NCBI GenBank assembly: GCA_030123545.1
Contig: CP126124.1
Span: 1,860,001-1,924,000 of the forward strand
Length of the DNA stretch: 64,000 bases
From: Burkholderiaceae bacterium
Lineage (GTDB): Bacteria > Pseudomonadota > Gammaproteobacteria > Burkholderiales > Burkholderiaceae_C
Reading direction: 5' to 3'
Shown: positions 52,595 to 61,381 of the stretch, piece after piece
Position numbering within the stretch: the first letter of the stretch is position 1
How the letters are laid out: every line of letters begins with the position of its first letter
Translations under genes and position numbers: made by a program
The notes under the pieces: model-generated
Seen by the model: only the letters and a program-made list of their open reading frames with translations
Told to the model about the DNA's origin: nothing
Database searches by the model: none

Positions 52595-53272
52595 TCAGGC
52601 GGGGCAGACTGGCGGCATCGGCACTGACCCGTGGGACTGGTCGATGCACCGCGCCACGGCGACAACGGCGCGCGCCGGCGCCGGCATGGACTGCAGCGTC
52701 ACGCGAAACAGGCGTCGATCGCCGCGTATCTCGACATTCGCCGTATCCGCCCTCGCTCCGACGGTGATCGTCGCCGGTTCGACGTTCAGACCCCATCCCA
52801 GCGCTTTCAGGCAAGCTTCCTTTCGGGTCCAGCAGGTCAGGAAGGCGCGAGCGTGGTGTGCCGGCTCGGCATCGATCTGCCGTTGCTCGTCGGCGGTGCA
52901 GACCTGCACGGCGAGCGTGCGGTCGACTTCCCGCAGCATCTCCACATCGACGCCGACCTCGGTATCTTGCGTCACTGCGATCGCTGCCAGATCTTCGCTG
53001 TGGCTCAGGCTGAACCGAAGGCGGGAACCGCGCAATCTGGGCTTGCCGAACGGGCCGGTCTCGAATGCCAGCCGCGCCGGATCGGAGCCGAGTTGCGTCG
53101 CCAGCACCTTGCGCAGCGCGACGTGAGCGGCCAGATAGCGGCGGCGGTCCCTCTCGAGCACGAAGCGGCTGGCGCGCGCACGCTCGTCTTCGCTCAGCCA
53201 GTCGAGTTGGTCCTGGGGAGGCTCGTCGCGCAGCGACGCGTACGACAGGCTGCAGGGCGATGATGCGTTCAT
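52595..53272 (-). CDS. Sfp-type 4'-phosphopantetheinyl transferase
   Basis: 225 residues from ATG 53272, which overlaps the stop of the NRPS-PKS gene (ATGA). The family motifs are VGVDVEMLREVDRTLA (the Mg-binding D-x-E region) and WTRKEACLKALGWGL (W-x-x-K-E-A-x-x-K). It moves phosphopantetheine from CoA onto the Ser of carrier domains, here Ser571 (PCP) and Ser1585 (ACP) of the adjacent megaenzyme. The coupling and location leave little doubt that this is its own activator. Broad-substrate Sfp type rather than AcpS. Confidence 0.93.
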   Translation of the reverse strand: MNASSPCSLSYASLRDEPPQDQLDWLSEDERARASRFVLERDRRRYLAAHVALRKVLATQLGSDPARLAFETGPFGKPRLRGSRLRFSLSHSEDLAAIAVTQDTEVGVDVEMLREVDRTLAVQVCTADEQRQIDAEPAHHARAFLTCWTRKEACLKALGWGLNVEPATITVGARADTANVEIRGDRRLFRVTLQSMPAPARAVVAVARCIDQSHGSVPMPPVCPA

Positions 53273-56200
53273 CGGGCGATGGACATGCGTTGCGAGACGG
53301 TGTCGCTGGCGCGCGGCACCGCGGTCTCGCCGAGCCGCGCCTGCCCGGCCACGTTGCCGACGGGGCGCCGGGTCAGGCTCGTCATCAAGGCCTTCCATTG
53401 ATCAAGCCACTGCCGGACCGTCTCCCCGTGAAAGAGATCCTCCGCAAAGTAGCAGGCCACCCCCAGCCCATCATCGCGCTGCCACATATTGATCTCCAGA
53501 TCGAAGACCATATGCGAGCGTGGCGGCACGCGAATGTCTGCCTGCAGGCCAGGCCAGTGCATCGCCGGCTGATCGTTCAGGTTCAGCAGGACGGAGATGA
53601 ATGGCAAAGTTCCCGGAGCGCAAGGCGGATCGAGCTCTTTCACCAGTTCGCCGTAAGTGCAGGCTTCATGCGTTCGCGCTTCCATCAGGTTGCGCTTCAC
53701 GTCCGAGAGAAGCTCGGCGAACGGCCGGGTCTCGTCGATGGTCGCGCGGACGGGCAGCAGCGATGTCGAATGGCCGAGCAGTCGCTCACAACCCGCCATC
53801 TGCTGCAGGTCGGCAGCCAGCTGTCCGGCCACCGGCACCCCGATCACGATGCCGCGCTGCCCCGTGATCCGATGCAGCCAGACCATCGATGCGGCCAGCA
53901 GGAACTGGAACAGCGTGGCATTCGATGCGGCACTGGCATCCTTGATGGATGCGAGCAGCGCCGCATCGATCGAGGCTTCCAGGGTTCGCGCCCGATACGA
54001 GCGCTGCGCAGGCCGGGGCCGCTGCGTGGGCAGGTCGACGGCGGCAGGCCCGTCGGCCAGCGCTTCGGTCCAATACCTGCGGGCTTCCTCTCGCGTCCGG
54101 ATCGACGCATCGCTGCCATACCACGCGACGTAGTCGCGGTACTGCATCGCAGGTGCCGCCACGGCCGGACCGCCTTCGATGCGGGCCGAATACAGCTCGC
54201 TCAATTCGATGGCCACGACATGCGTCGACCAGCCGTCGATCACGACGTGGTGGAACACCATCTGCAGGATATGTTCGTGCGCGCCGAGCCGGATCAACTG
54301 CGCCTTCATCAGCGGTCCGCGGCTGAGTTTGAACGGCGTCTCGCGGTACGCGTCGGTGAGTTCGTGCAGCCGCCTGTGCCGCTCCTCTCCGGTCACGGCC
54401 GACAGGTCGATCAGCGGCAAGTCCTGAGCACGCGCGGGATGGACGAATTGCCGCGTTCCGTCCGCGGCGATCGTGGTCCGCAGCGCATCGTTGCGGTCGA
54501 CCAGCTCTTGCAGCGCCGCTTGCAGCAGCGCCGGCTGCAGCGGTCCATGCAGGTTGATTTCGACCAGTTGGTGGTAGGCCCGCGTCCCGCCCAGCTTCGA
54601 TGCGTACCAGATTTCCTGCTGGCCGGCGGTCGTCGGCAATGGCAGTGGCGCCGTCGGATCCTCGGGCTTGGCGACTGCAGGCAGCGGCGGTGAGTTCGGC
54701 TGCGGTGCCGGCTGCGACTCGGATGTCTCGTCTCCCGGCAGGGACTGATCGAGATGCGCCGCCAGCAGCTCCAGATTCGGCCACTGATTCATCAGCTGAG
54801 CGAAGGTCACCTTGACGCCGAACGCCTGTCGAACGGCAAGGGCCACCTGGGTCAGCGACAGGGAGTTGAAGCCTTGTTCGAGAAACGTGGCCGACGCGCT
54901 GATCTGGCCTTGATCGAGGCCGGAAATCGGAAGCAGGATTTCGATCAGCCGGGCGATCACGCGATGCTTGCGATCGGGTGCGGACGCCGCTTCGCCGTCC
55001 CGCTCGGAGTCGACGATCTCGGACGATGGCGAAGCCTCGTCCATTGGCGCAGCTGTCGCACCGGAGCTGACGGGCGCCGGATCGACCCAGTAGCGCTTGC
55101 GCTCGAACGCATAGGTGGGCAGCGGCACGTGATGGCGCTCTTCGTGGGCATAGAAGGCTTCCCAGTCCAGGCTGACTCCGTTCTGCCACAGAGCGCCGAC
55201 GGCGAACAGCATGGCCTTCCACTCGGCGTGGTTCTCGTGGGTGTCGCCCATCGTCGGAATCGCCGTGCCCGGCCGTTGCGGCGAGAACTGCTGGCGCACC
55301 AGGGACGACAAGGTCGCGCGCGGCCCGCATTCGAGAAATAGGTCGTATCCGTCGTCCACCAGGAACTGCGCCGCCGTCGAGAACTGCACCGTCGCACGCG
55401 CATGGTGTGCCCAGTACCCTGGGTCCATGGCTTCGGCCGCGGTCATCGGTCGTCCTGTCACCGTCGACATCATGGGCAGGGCCGGCGCACGCAGCTTCAC
55501 TTCGGCCACGGCAGCGCGCAACTGCTCCAGCATCGGATCCATCATCGCGGAGTGGAAGGCATGCGAGGTGTGCAAGTGGCGACACACGATGTCCCGGGCC
55601 TCGAGCGCGGACTTGAAACTCGCCACGTCCGGCTCAGGGCCGGCGACGACGCAGGTGGAGGGGCTGTTGTTGGAGGCGAGCTGCACACTGGCGGGGAGCA
55701 CGGCCTCCACCTCTTTGGCGGCGGCGCCCACGGCCAACATCGCGCCACGCGGCAGCGCCTGCATCAGCCGACCGCGCAGCGCGATGATGCGAAGCGCATC
55801 CTCCAGATCCCACACGCCGGCCAGGGTCGCGGCCGTGAATTCCCCGATGCTGTGGCCCACCATCATCGTGGGTTGCACGCCGAGGCTTTGCCACAGGCGC
55901 GCGAGTGCGTACTCGATGACGAAAATCGAAGGCTGGGTGTAGAACGTGTCCTGCAGCGACGTGCGCGCGGTCTCCTCGTCGTCGCTGCGTGGATAGAGCA
56001 GCTCGCGCAGGTCGCGGCCCAGATAGGGTTTCAGCAGATCGCAGCAGTCGTCGACCACGGCGCGGAACAGGGGCTCGCCCTGGTACAGGTTCCGCCCCAT
56101 GTTGACGTACTGCGTGCCCTGCCCGCCGAACATGAAGACCACCGGCGGATCGCGGCGCTCGCAGCGCCGGCTGCCGCACAGCAGCGGATTGGGCTGCCGA

Positions 56201-59200
56201 AGGAGCGCGGCCGCCTCGCTCGGGTCCGTGGCGACGACGAAGCGTCGCTGCGCCATTTGCCTGCGTCCGGTCTGCAGCGTGTAGGCCGCGTCGGCAAACT
56301 GCTGCGGCGGCATGCCATCGAGGGACCGCGCCATCGAATGGGCCAACGCATCGAGGGCGACGGTCGAACGCGCCGACAGCGGCAGCAACTGGACCGGCCG
56401 CGACGCGCTGACGGGCGGCGCGACGGCGGCTTCCTCGAGGATCATGTGCACATTCGTTCCGCCGAAGCCGAATGCGCTGACCGCGGCGCGGCGCGGCTGG
56501 GCGCCGCGGGGAAACGGAATCAGGTGGTCGGCGATGAGGAACGGGCCGTTGGCAAGATCGATCTTCGGGTTGAGATTCCTGAAATGCAGCGTCGCGGGGA
56601 TCTGCTCGCGATGCAGCGCCAGCGTGGCCTTGATCAGGCCAGCTACGCCCGCCGCATTGGTGGGGTGGCCGATGTTGCCCTTGATCGAGCCGAGGTAGCA
56701 GAAGTGCTGCTTGTCGGTCTTCGCCTGAAATGCCTGGCGCAGCGCTTCGATCTCGATCGGATCGCCGACCGGCGTCCCCGTGCCGTGCGCCTCGATATAG
56801 CCAATGGTCTCGACCGGCACGCCGGCGCGTGCCTGCGCCATCGCGATCACTTCGGCCTGGCCCTCGACGCTGGGTGCCAGGAACGACGCCGGACGCGCGC
56901 CGTTGTTGTTCTTGCCGCTGCCGATCAGGGTCGCGTAGACGGTGTCGCCGTCGGCCATGGCATCGCGCAGGCGCTTGAGCACGACGATCCCTGCGCCGTC
57001 GCAGAACATCGTTCCGGTGGCATCGGCATCGAACGGCCGGCAGTGGCCGTCGCGCGCGAAGGTTCCGCCCTCCTGGTACAGGAAGCCGCTCTTTTGCGGC
57101 ACCGTGATGTCGATGCCGCCCGCCAGCGCGACGTCGCATTCGTGATCGAGCAGCGCCCGGTACGCCTGATCGATAGCCAGCAGCGCGGTCGAACAGGCCG
57201 TGTTGAGACTGACGGCGGGGCCTCGCAGGTCCAGCAGATACGCCGTGCGCAGCGCGATGTAGTCCTTCTGGTTGCCGTATTCGACGGCCAGCTTGCCGGC
57301 CAGCGCCAGCAGGTCGGGGCGGGTCAGCAGATTCGTCGTGTAGTAGTGGTTGTCGCCGATGCCCGCGTACACGCCGATCAGCCCCTTGTAGCGTTCGGGA
57401 TCGACGCCGGCGTTCTCCAGCGCGTGCTGCGCCAGTTCGAGGAAAACCCGTTGCTGCGGGTCCATCACGCGGGCCTCGAGCGGGCTGATGCCGAAGAACG
57501 CCGCGTCGAACTGGTCCGCGCCGTCGATCATGCCTCGGGCGCGCACGTAGTCGGGGTCGTCGCGCAATCGTGGATCGATGCCCGGCCCGAGTTCTTCGGG
57601 CGTGAAGAACGAGATCGACTCCACGGCATCGCACAGATTGCGCCAGAGCTCGTCGAGGTTGTCGGCGCCCGGGAAGCGTCCGACCATGCCGATGATGGCC
57701 ACCGCATCGCGGGACCGATTGCTCGTTGGCCCGCTGCGATCGCGCGCGCGCTGCTCGGCCTGCTCGTGCAGCTTCGTCGGGGCCTCGCGGCCCTCCAGGA
57801 ACTGCCCTAGCTGTGCGATCGTCGGGTGCTGGAATACCTTGATCGGCGAGATGTCATGGCCGAACCGCTGGCGATACAGGCCGGTCATGCGCACGACGGC
57901 CAGCGACGTGCCTCCGAGGTCGAAGAAGCTGTCGTCGATGCCGACCCGGTCCAGTTGCAGCAGTTCGCACCAAAGTTCGGCCAACTGCTTCTCCGCGGTC
58001 GTGCGCGGGGCAATATAGGCTTGTGCCAACTGGGGTCGGTGCCGGCTCGGGTCCGGAAGCGCCTTGCGATCGATCTTGCCGTTGGGGGTCAGCGGGAAGG
58101 CATCGACCCGCTGGAACACCGACGGCACCATGTAGTCCGGCAAGGTGGAGCGCAAGTGCCCGCGCAGGAAGTCCGTGCTCAAGGCGTCGCGACTCGCCCC
58201 GGTTTCGGTGTAGTAGGCGACCAGGCGCTTGTCGCCCGACTGGGTTTCCCGCAGTACGACCGCCGCCCGATCCACGCCCTCGGCGCGGCTGAGCACCGTT
58301 TCGATCTCGCCGAGTTCTACACGGTGCCCGCGAATCTTCACCTGATGATCCAGCCGCCCGAGACACTCGATATTGCCGTCAGGTCGCACCCGTGCCAGAT
58401 CGCCGGTGCGATACAGCAAGGCCCCCGGCTTGACGGGATGGGCAATGAACTTCTCGGCCGTGAGCTCCGGCCGATCGAGATAGCCGCACGACAAACCCGC
58501 CCCACCGATCAGCATCTCCCCGGCCGTGCCAACGGGCGCCGGTTGCCGCTGCTCGTCGAGGATCAGGATCTCGGTATTGTCGATCGGGCGGCCGATATGG
58601 ATGTTGTCGGCAGCCGTGATACGGCCGCAGGTCGACCAGACCGTGGTCTCGGTCGGGCCGTACATGTTCCAAAGCTGCACGTCGTGTGCAAGAAGCTGTT
58701 CAGCCAGCCGAGGCGGGAGCGCCTCGCCGCCGACCAATGCCTTGAAACGCCCGCCGCCGGTCCAGCCCGCGTCCAGCAACAACTGCCAGGTGACGGGTGT
58801 CGCCTGCATCACGGTCGCGTGGTGTGCCTCGAGCAGGGCTTTCAGCGCATGCCCGTCGCGGGCCTCGTCGCGGCCGGCGATCACCACGGTGGCCCCGAGC
58901 ACGAGCGGCAGCAGCAGTTCCAGCACCGCGATGTCGAACGACAGCGTCGTCACCGCCACCAGCACGTCGTCCGGCGTCAAGCCGGGTTCGCGTGCCATGC
59001 TGCGCAGGAAGTTCACGACCGCCCGGTGCGGGATGACAACGCCCTTCGGGTTGCCGGTCGAGCCCGAGGTGTAGATCGTGTAAGCGGGTGCTTCGGCGTG
59101 CGAGCCGTGTCCCCCCGCCTGTGCACTCTCCGGCGCTGCGTCGATGCTCGCGGCATCGGCATCGAGGAGCAACTGCCGATCGCGCGCCAGCGTGAAGGGC

Positions 59201-59616
59201 CGGCTCAATTCGACGGTGCTCACGAGCAGCGCGAGACCGGCGTCATCGGCCATGTAGCACAGGCGCTCGCGCGGATAAGAAGGGTCCAGCGGCACGTAGG
59301 CAGCCCCGGCCCGGAGGATGCCGAGCATGGCGGCGACCATGTCCGTGCCGCGCTCGACGCACAGGCCGACGCGATCGCCAGCCCCGACGCCGCGCGCGCG
59401 AAGCGCGCACGCGATGCGCTGGGCACGCGCGTTCAGCTGCGCGTAGCTCACGGACATCCCCGCGCTTCTCAGCGCGGCGCGCTGCGGTGCGCGCGCGGCC
59501 TGCGCATCGAACAACTCGTGAATCAGGGCTCCGTCGCGGAGCGACGCCGCGATCGCGCCGCGTTCCCCTCCATCCGGTCGTTGCTCACTGTCCGCTGCGG
59601 TCTGCCGTTCGGTCAT
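53269..59616 (-). CDS. Hybrid NRPS-PKS megasynthase, A-PCP-KS-AT-ACP-C
   Basis: 2,115 residues. Adenylation (about 32-520): YTSGSTGNPKG at 182-192, YGPTE at 319-323, Lys514 in NGKIDRKAL. The ten pocket residues read D-I-L-Q-V-G-M-V-W-K, close to the known glycine code. PCP (about 540-610) has Ser571 in GGTSL. KS (about 636-1062): Cys808 in NTACST, His944 and His984. AT (about 1155-1450): Ser1256 in GHSIGEF with HAFH at 1352-1355, the malonyl type. ACP (about 1548-1625): Ser1585 in GFNSL. C (about 1655-2080): HHVVIDG at 1789-1795, intact. No starter C, reductase, thioesterase or methyltransferase. GAGGGGGAA precedes the ATG. The PPTase gene overlaps the stop; MutS-like genes lie upstream on the same strand. 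Confidence 0.93.
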   Translation of the reverse strand: MTERQTAADSEQRPDGGERGAIAASLRDGALIHELFDAQAARAPQRAALRSAGMSVSYAQLNARAQRIACALRARGVGAGDRVGLCVERGTDMVAAMLGILRAGAAYVPLDPSYPRERLCYMADDAGLALLVSTVELSRPFTLARDRQLLLDADAASIDAAPESAQAGGHGSHAEAPAYTIYTSGSTGNPKGVVIPHRAVVNFLRSMAREPGLTPDDVLVAVTTLSFDIAVLELLLPLVLGATVVIAGRDEARDGHALKALLEAHHATVMQATPVTWQLLLDAGWTGGGRFKALVGGEALPPRLAEQLLAHDVQLWNMYGPTETTVWSTCGRITAADNIHIGRPIDNTEILILDEQRQPAPVGTAGEMLIGGAGLSCGYLDRPELTAEKFIAHPVKPGALLYRTGDLARVRPDGNIECLGRLDHQVKIRGHRVELGEIETVLSRAEGVDRAAVVLRETQSGDKRLVAYYTETGASRDALSTDFLRGHLRSTLPDYMVPSVFQRVDAFPLTPNGKIDRKALPDPSRHRPQLAQAYIAPRTTAEKQLAELWCELLQLDRVGIDDSFFDLGGTSLAVVRMTGLYRQRFGHDISPIKVFQHPTIAQLGQFLEGREAPTKLHEQAEQRARDRSGPTSNRSRDAVAIIGMVGRFPGADNLDELWRNLCDAVESISFFTPEELGPGIDPRLRDDPDYVRARGMIDGADQFDAAFFGISPLEARVMDPQQRVFLELAQHALENAGVDPERYKGLIGVYAGIGDNHYYTTNLLTRPDLLALAGKLAVEYGNQKDYIALRTAYLLDLRGPAVSLNTACSTALLAIDQAYRALLDHECDVALAGGIDITVPQKSGFLYQEGGTFARDGHCRPFDADATGTMFCDGAGIVVLKRLRDAMADGDTVYATLIGSGKNNNGARPASFLAPSVEGQAEVIAMAQARAGVPVETIGYIEAHGTGTPVGDPIEIEALRQAFQAKTDKQHFCYLGSIKGNIGHPTNAAGVAGLIKATLALHREQIPATLHFRNLNPKIDLANGPFLIADHLIPFPRGAQPRRAAVSAFGFGGTNVHMILEEAAVAPPVSASRPVQLLPLSARSTVALDALAHSMARSLDGMPPQQFADAAYTLQTGRRQMAQRRFVVATDPSEAAALLRQPNPLLCGSRRCERRDPPVVFMFGGQGTQYVNMGRNLYQGEPLFRAVVDDCCDLLKPYLGRDLRELLYPRSDDEETARTSLQDTFYTQPSIFVIEYALARLWQSLGVQPTMMVGHSIGEFTAATLAGVWDLEDALRIIALRGRLMQALPRGAMLAVGAAAKEVEAVLPASVQLASNNSPSTCVVAGPEPDVASFKSALEARDIVCRHLHTSHAFHSAMMDPMLEQLRAAVAEVKLRAPALPMMSTVTGRPMTAAEAMDPGYWAHHARATVQFSTAAQFLVDDGYDLFLECGPRATLSSLVRQQFSPQRPGTAIPTMGDTHENHAEWKAMLFAVGALWQNGVSLDWEAFYAHEERHHVPLPTYAFERKRYWVDPAPVSSGATAAPMDEASPSSEIVDSERDGEAASAPDRKHRVIARLIEILLPISGLDQGQISASATFLEQGFNSLSLTQVALAVRQAFGVKVTFAQLMNQWPNLELLAAHLDQSLPGDETSESQPAPQPNSPPLPAVAKPEDPTAPLPLPTTAGQQEIWYASKLGGTRAYHQLVEINLHGPLQPALLQAALQELVDRNDALRTTIAADGTRQFVHPARAQDLPLIDLSAVTGEERHRRLHELTDAYRETPFKLSRGPLMKAQLIRLGAHEHILQMVFHHVVIDGWSTHVVAIELSELYSARIEGGPAVAAPAMQYRDYVAWYGSDASIRTREEARRYWTEALADGPAAVDLPTQRPRPAQRSYRARTLEASIDAALLASIKDASAASNATLFQFLLAASMVWLHRITGQRGIVIGVPVAGQLAADLQQMAGCERLLGHSTSLLPVRATIDETRPFAELLSDVKRNLMEARTHEACTYGELVKELDPPCAPGTLPFISVLLNLNDQPAMHWPGLQADIRVPPRSHMVFDLEINMWQRDDGLGVACYFAEDLFHGETVRQWLDQWKALMTSLTRRPVGNVAGQARLGETAVPRASDTVSQRMSIAR

Positions 59617-59872
59617 CTCGTTTCCCCCTCTGGTCGGTCTCGTCGCGTACGCCGCGGCTGCAACGCCAGCGGCGGCACGGGCAGACCCAGTTCATCCTGG
59701 CCCGATCGGGCTTGCAGCCAGTGTAGGCTTGCGAGCCCGATCCCAAGCTGATCCGGCCGACAATTGGTCCAATATGACTAACGTCGGCCGCGACCAGTTC
59801 CGATCGGAACATTGTCAGACGCTCGCTGGGTCCGGAGATCCGTGTATTCGAACGGCTCCCGTTGCCACCTCG
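59617..59872 (-). other. 256-base gap between the MutS-like genes and the NRPS-PKS gene
   Basis: The gap has no convincing gene. It is AT-richer near 59750-59790 (CAATTGGTCCAATATGACT holds a CCAATTG-like palindrome, TTGGACCAATTGTC on the minus strand), which could be a promoter or binding region for the megasynthase gene. No canonical -35/-10 pair was identified with confidence. The genes may thus be one operon or two. Confidence 0.4.
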
Positions 59873-61381
59873 CTACGTCGATAGCCGCTCGACCCCGAAG
59901 ACTTGCGCGTACAGATCTTCCCCGAAACTGGTCGACAGCGCTTCGCCGGCGTTGAGCTTGAACGTGCGCGAGCCGTCGTCACGCCGTTCGGCACGCAGGA
60001 ACATCGTGTCCGGCCGGTGCTCGCCGGCGAGTCGATCCGCGAAGTCGTACAGGTGGGTGACGAACATGAGCTTGATGCGACGCTCGCGCAGCGCATGCAC
60101 CGTCTGGCGCGCGATTTCCGAGCCCTCGCGCTCGTTGGTCGACGCGAAGGATTCATTGGCCAGCAATATGCCACCAGGGCGGATATGGTCGGCGATATCG
60201 CTCAGCCGCGCCAGTTCCTCGTCGAACTTGCCGCTCTTGAGGGTCGCGTCTTCCTCGCGCTTGTAGTGGGTGAAGAGCCCGGTGCAGCGTTCACCCGCAA
60301 AGGCCTCTGCGCAGACGAACATGCCGGCCTGCATCATCAGCTGCGCGACGCCGGTGGCCCGCAGAAAGCTCGATTTGCCCCCTTGATTGGCGCCGGTGAT
60401 CACGATCAGGCCGCGGCCGTCGGCATCCACCGTGTTGCCGACGACGGCACGCCCCAGCTTGAGGACCAGGCCGACGTCGCGCAGGTCGGCGCAGCGCAGC
60501 CGCAGCGCGCCCGGCTCGGCCATCTCGGGCAGGCGGCACGGTGCGCCGGCGGCAATCAGCTTCTCGCGCAGGTTCAGGCAGGCAACATAGAACGCCAGCT
60601 CCGTACGCAGCATCGTGAAGAAGTTGAGCACATGGTCGCACGACTGGCCCAGCGCATTGGCCACGAGATTGATGCCCCGGTCCTGAAGCTCACCGAGCGC
60701 GTGGGCGCCGGCTTCGTCGCGCTCGTGCACCCGGAATCCAAATTCCGGCGGCCCGCGATGCAGCAGGCGCCGCCAGATCGCCGGCTTTTCGTGCGGCAGT
60801 CGCAGCATGTAGTTCACGCCTTCGTTGCCGCGGCCGAGCGCGGCGCTGATCAGCACGCCGTGGTCGAACCGCAGCAGCTTCAGGTGCCGCTGCAGGGTGG
60901 CGATGTAGTCGTCGCCGAACTCCGTCTGCAGCATCGTGAGCAGCGTGCGGAACCCGGGGGATTCGAACAGGCCTTGCCTGCTTTCGGCAAACGCGCGCAG
61001 CTTGCGCAGCATGCCGACGAAGAATTGCAGCAGTTCCACCGAAGTGCTCAGCACGCCGTGCGGATAGTTCGTGAACACGCCGAACCAGTATTTCTTTCGG
61101 CCCTCGATCGCCTCGACCGCCAGGGCGTAAAGCTCGCGGACCTCGGCGGCACGGGCGATCGCATCGGCCAGCACCTGCTGCCGGTGCTGCACCGTGAGCG
61201 AATCGTTGCCGAGCGAAAGAAGCGTCGCCTTGCGGACGATATCGAGCAGGAAATCATCGCCATCGGCCATCGCTGCCCAGAGCGTCGGAAGTTCGAGGTC
61301 CCGGGTCAGCGCATCGGCCTGCTCAGGCAGCGGTAGGCCACCCTCGAAGTCGCGGTCCGGGTGCATCAGCAGCGCTTTCAT
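59873..61381 (-). CDS. MutS-like ATPase B (MutS domain V, no mismatch-recognition domain)
   Basis: 502 residues from ATG 61381, which overlaps the stop of the preceding MutS-like gene (ATGA). The C-terminal ATPase has Walker A TGANQGGKSSF (329-339), the THYKREEDATLKSGKF linker, Walker B/signature NESFASTNEREG (409-420), and an intact His443 in FVTHLYDF. In classical MutS the core is D-E-x-G-R-G-T-S-T-x-D-G; here N-E replaces D-E. The first about 290 residues are helical and do not show the MutS domain I F-x-E mismatch motif. Function unknown. Confidence 0.85.
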   Translation of the reverse strand: MKALLMHPDRDFEGGLPLPEQADALTRDLELPTLWAAMADGDDFLLDIVRKATLLSLGNDSLTVQHRQQVLADAIARAAEVRELYALAVEAIEGRKKYWFGVFTNYPHGVLSTSVELLQFFVGMLRKLRAFAESRQGLFESPGFRTLLTMLQTEFGDDYIATLQRHLKLLRFDHGVLISAALGRGNEGVNYMLRLPHEKPAIWRRLLHRGPPEFGFRVHERDEAGAHALGELQDRGINLVANALGQSCDHVLNFFTMLRTELAFYVACLNLREKLIAAGAPCRLPEMAEPGALRLRCADLRDVGLVLKLGRAVVGNTVDADGRGLIVITGANQGGKSSFLRATGVAQLMMQAGMFVCAEAFAGERCTGLFTHYKREEDATLKSGKFDEELARLSDIADHIRPGGILLANESFASTNEREGSEIARQTVHALRERRIKLMFVTHLYDFADRLAGEHRPDTMFLRAERRDDGSRTFKLNAGEALSTSFGEDLYAQVFGVERLST

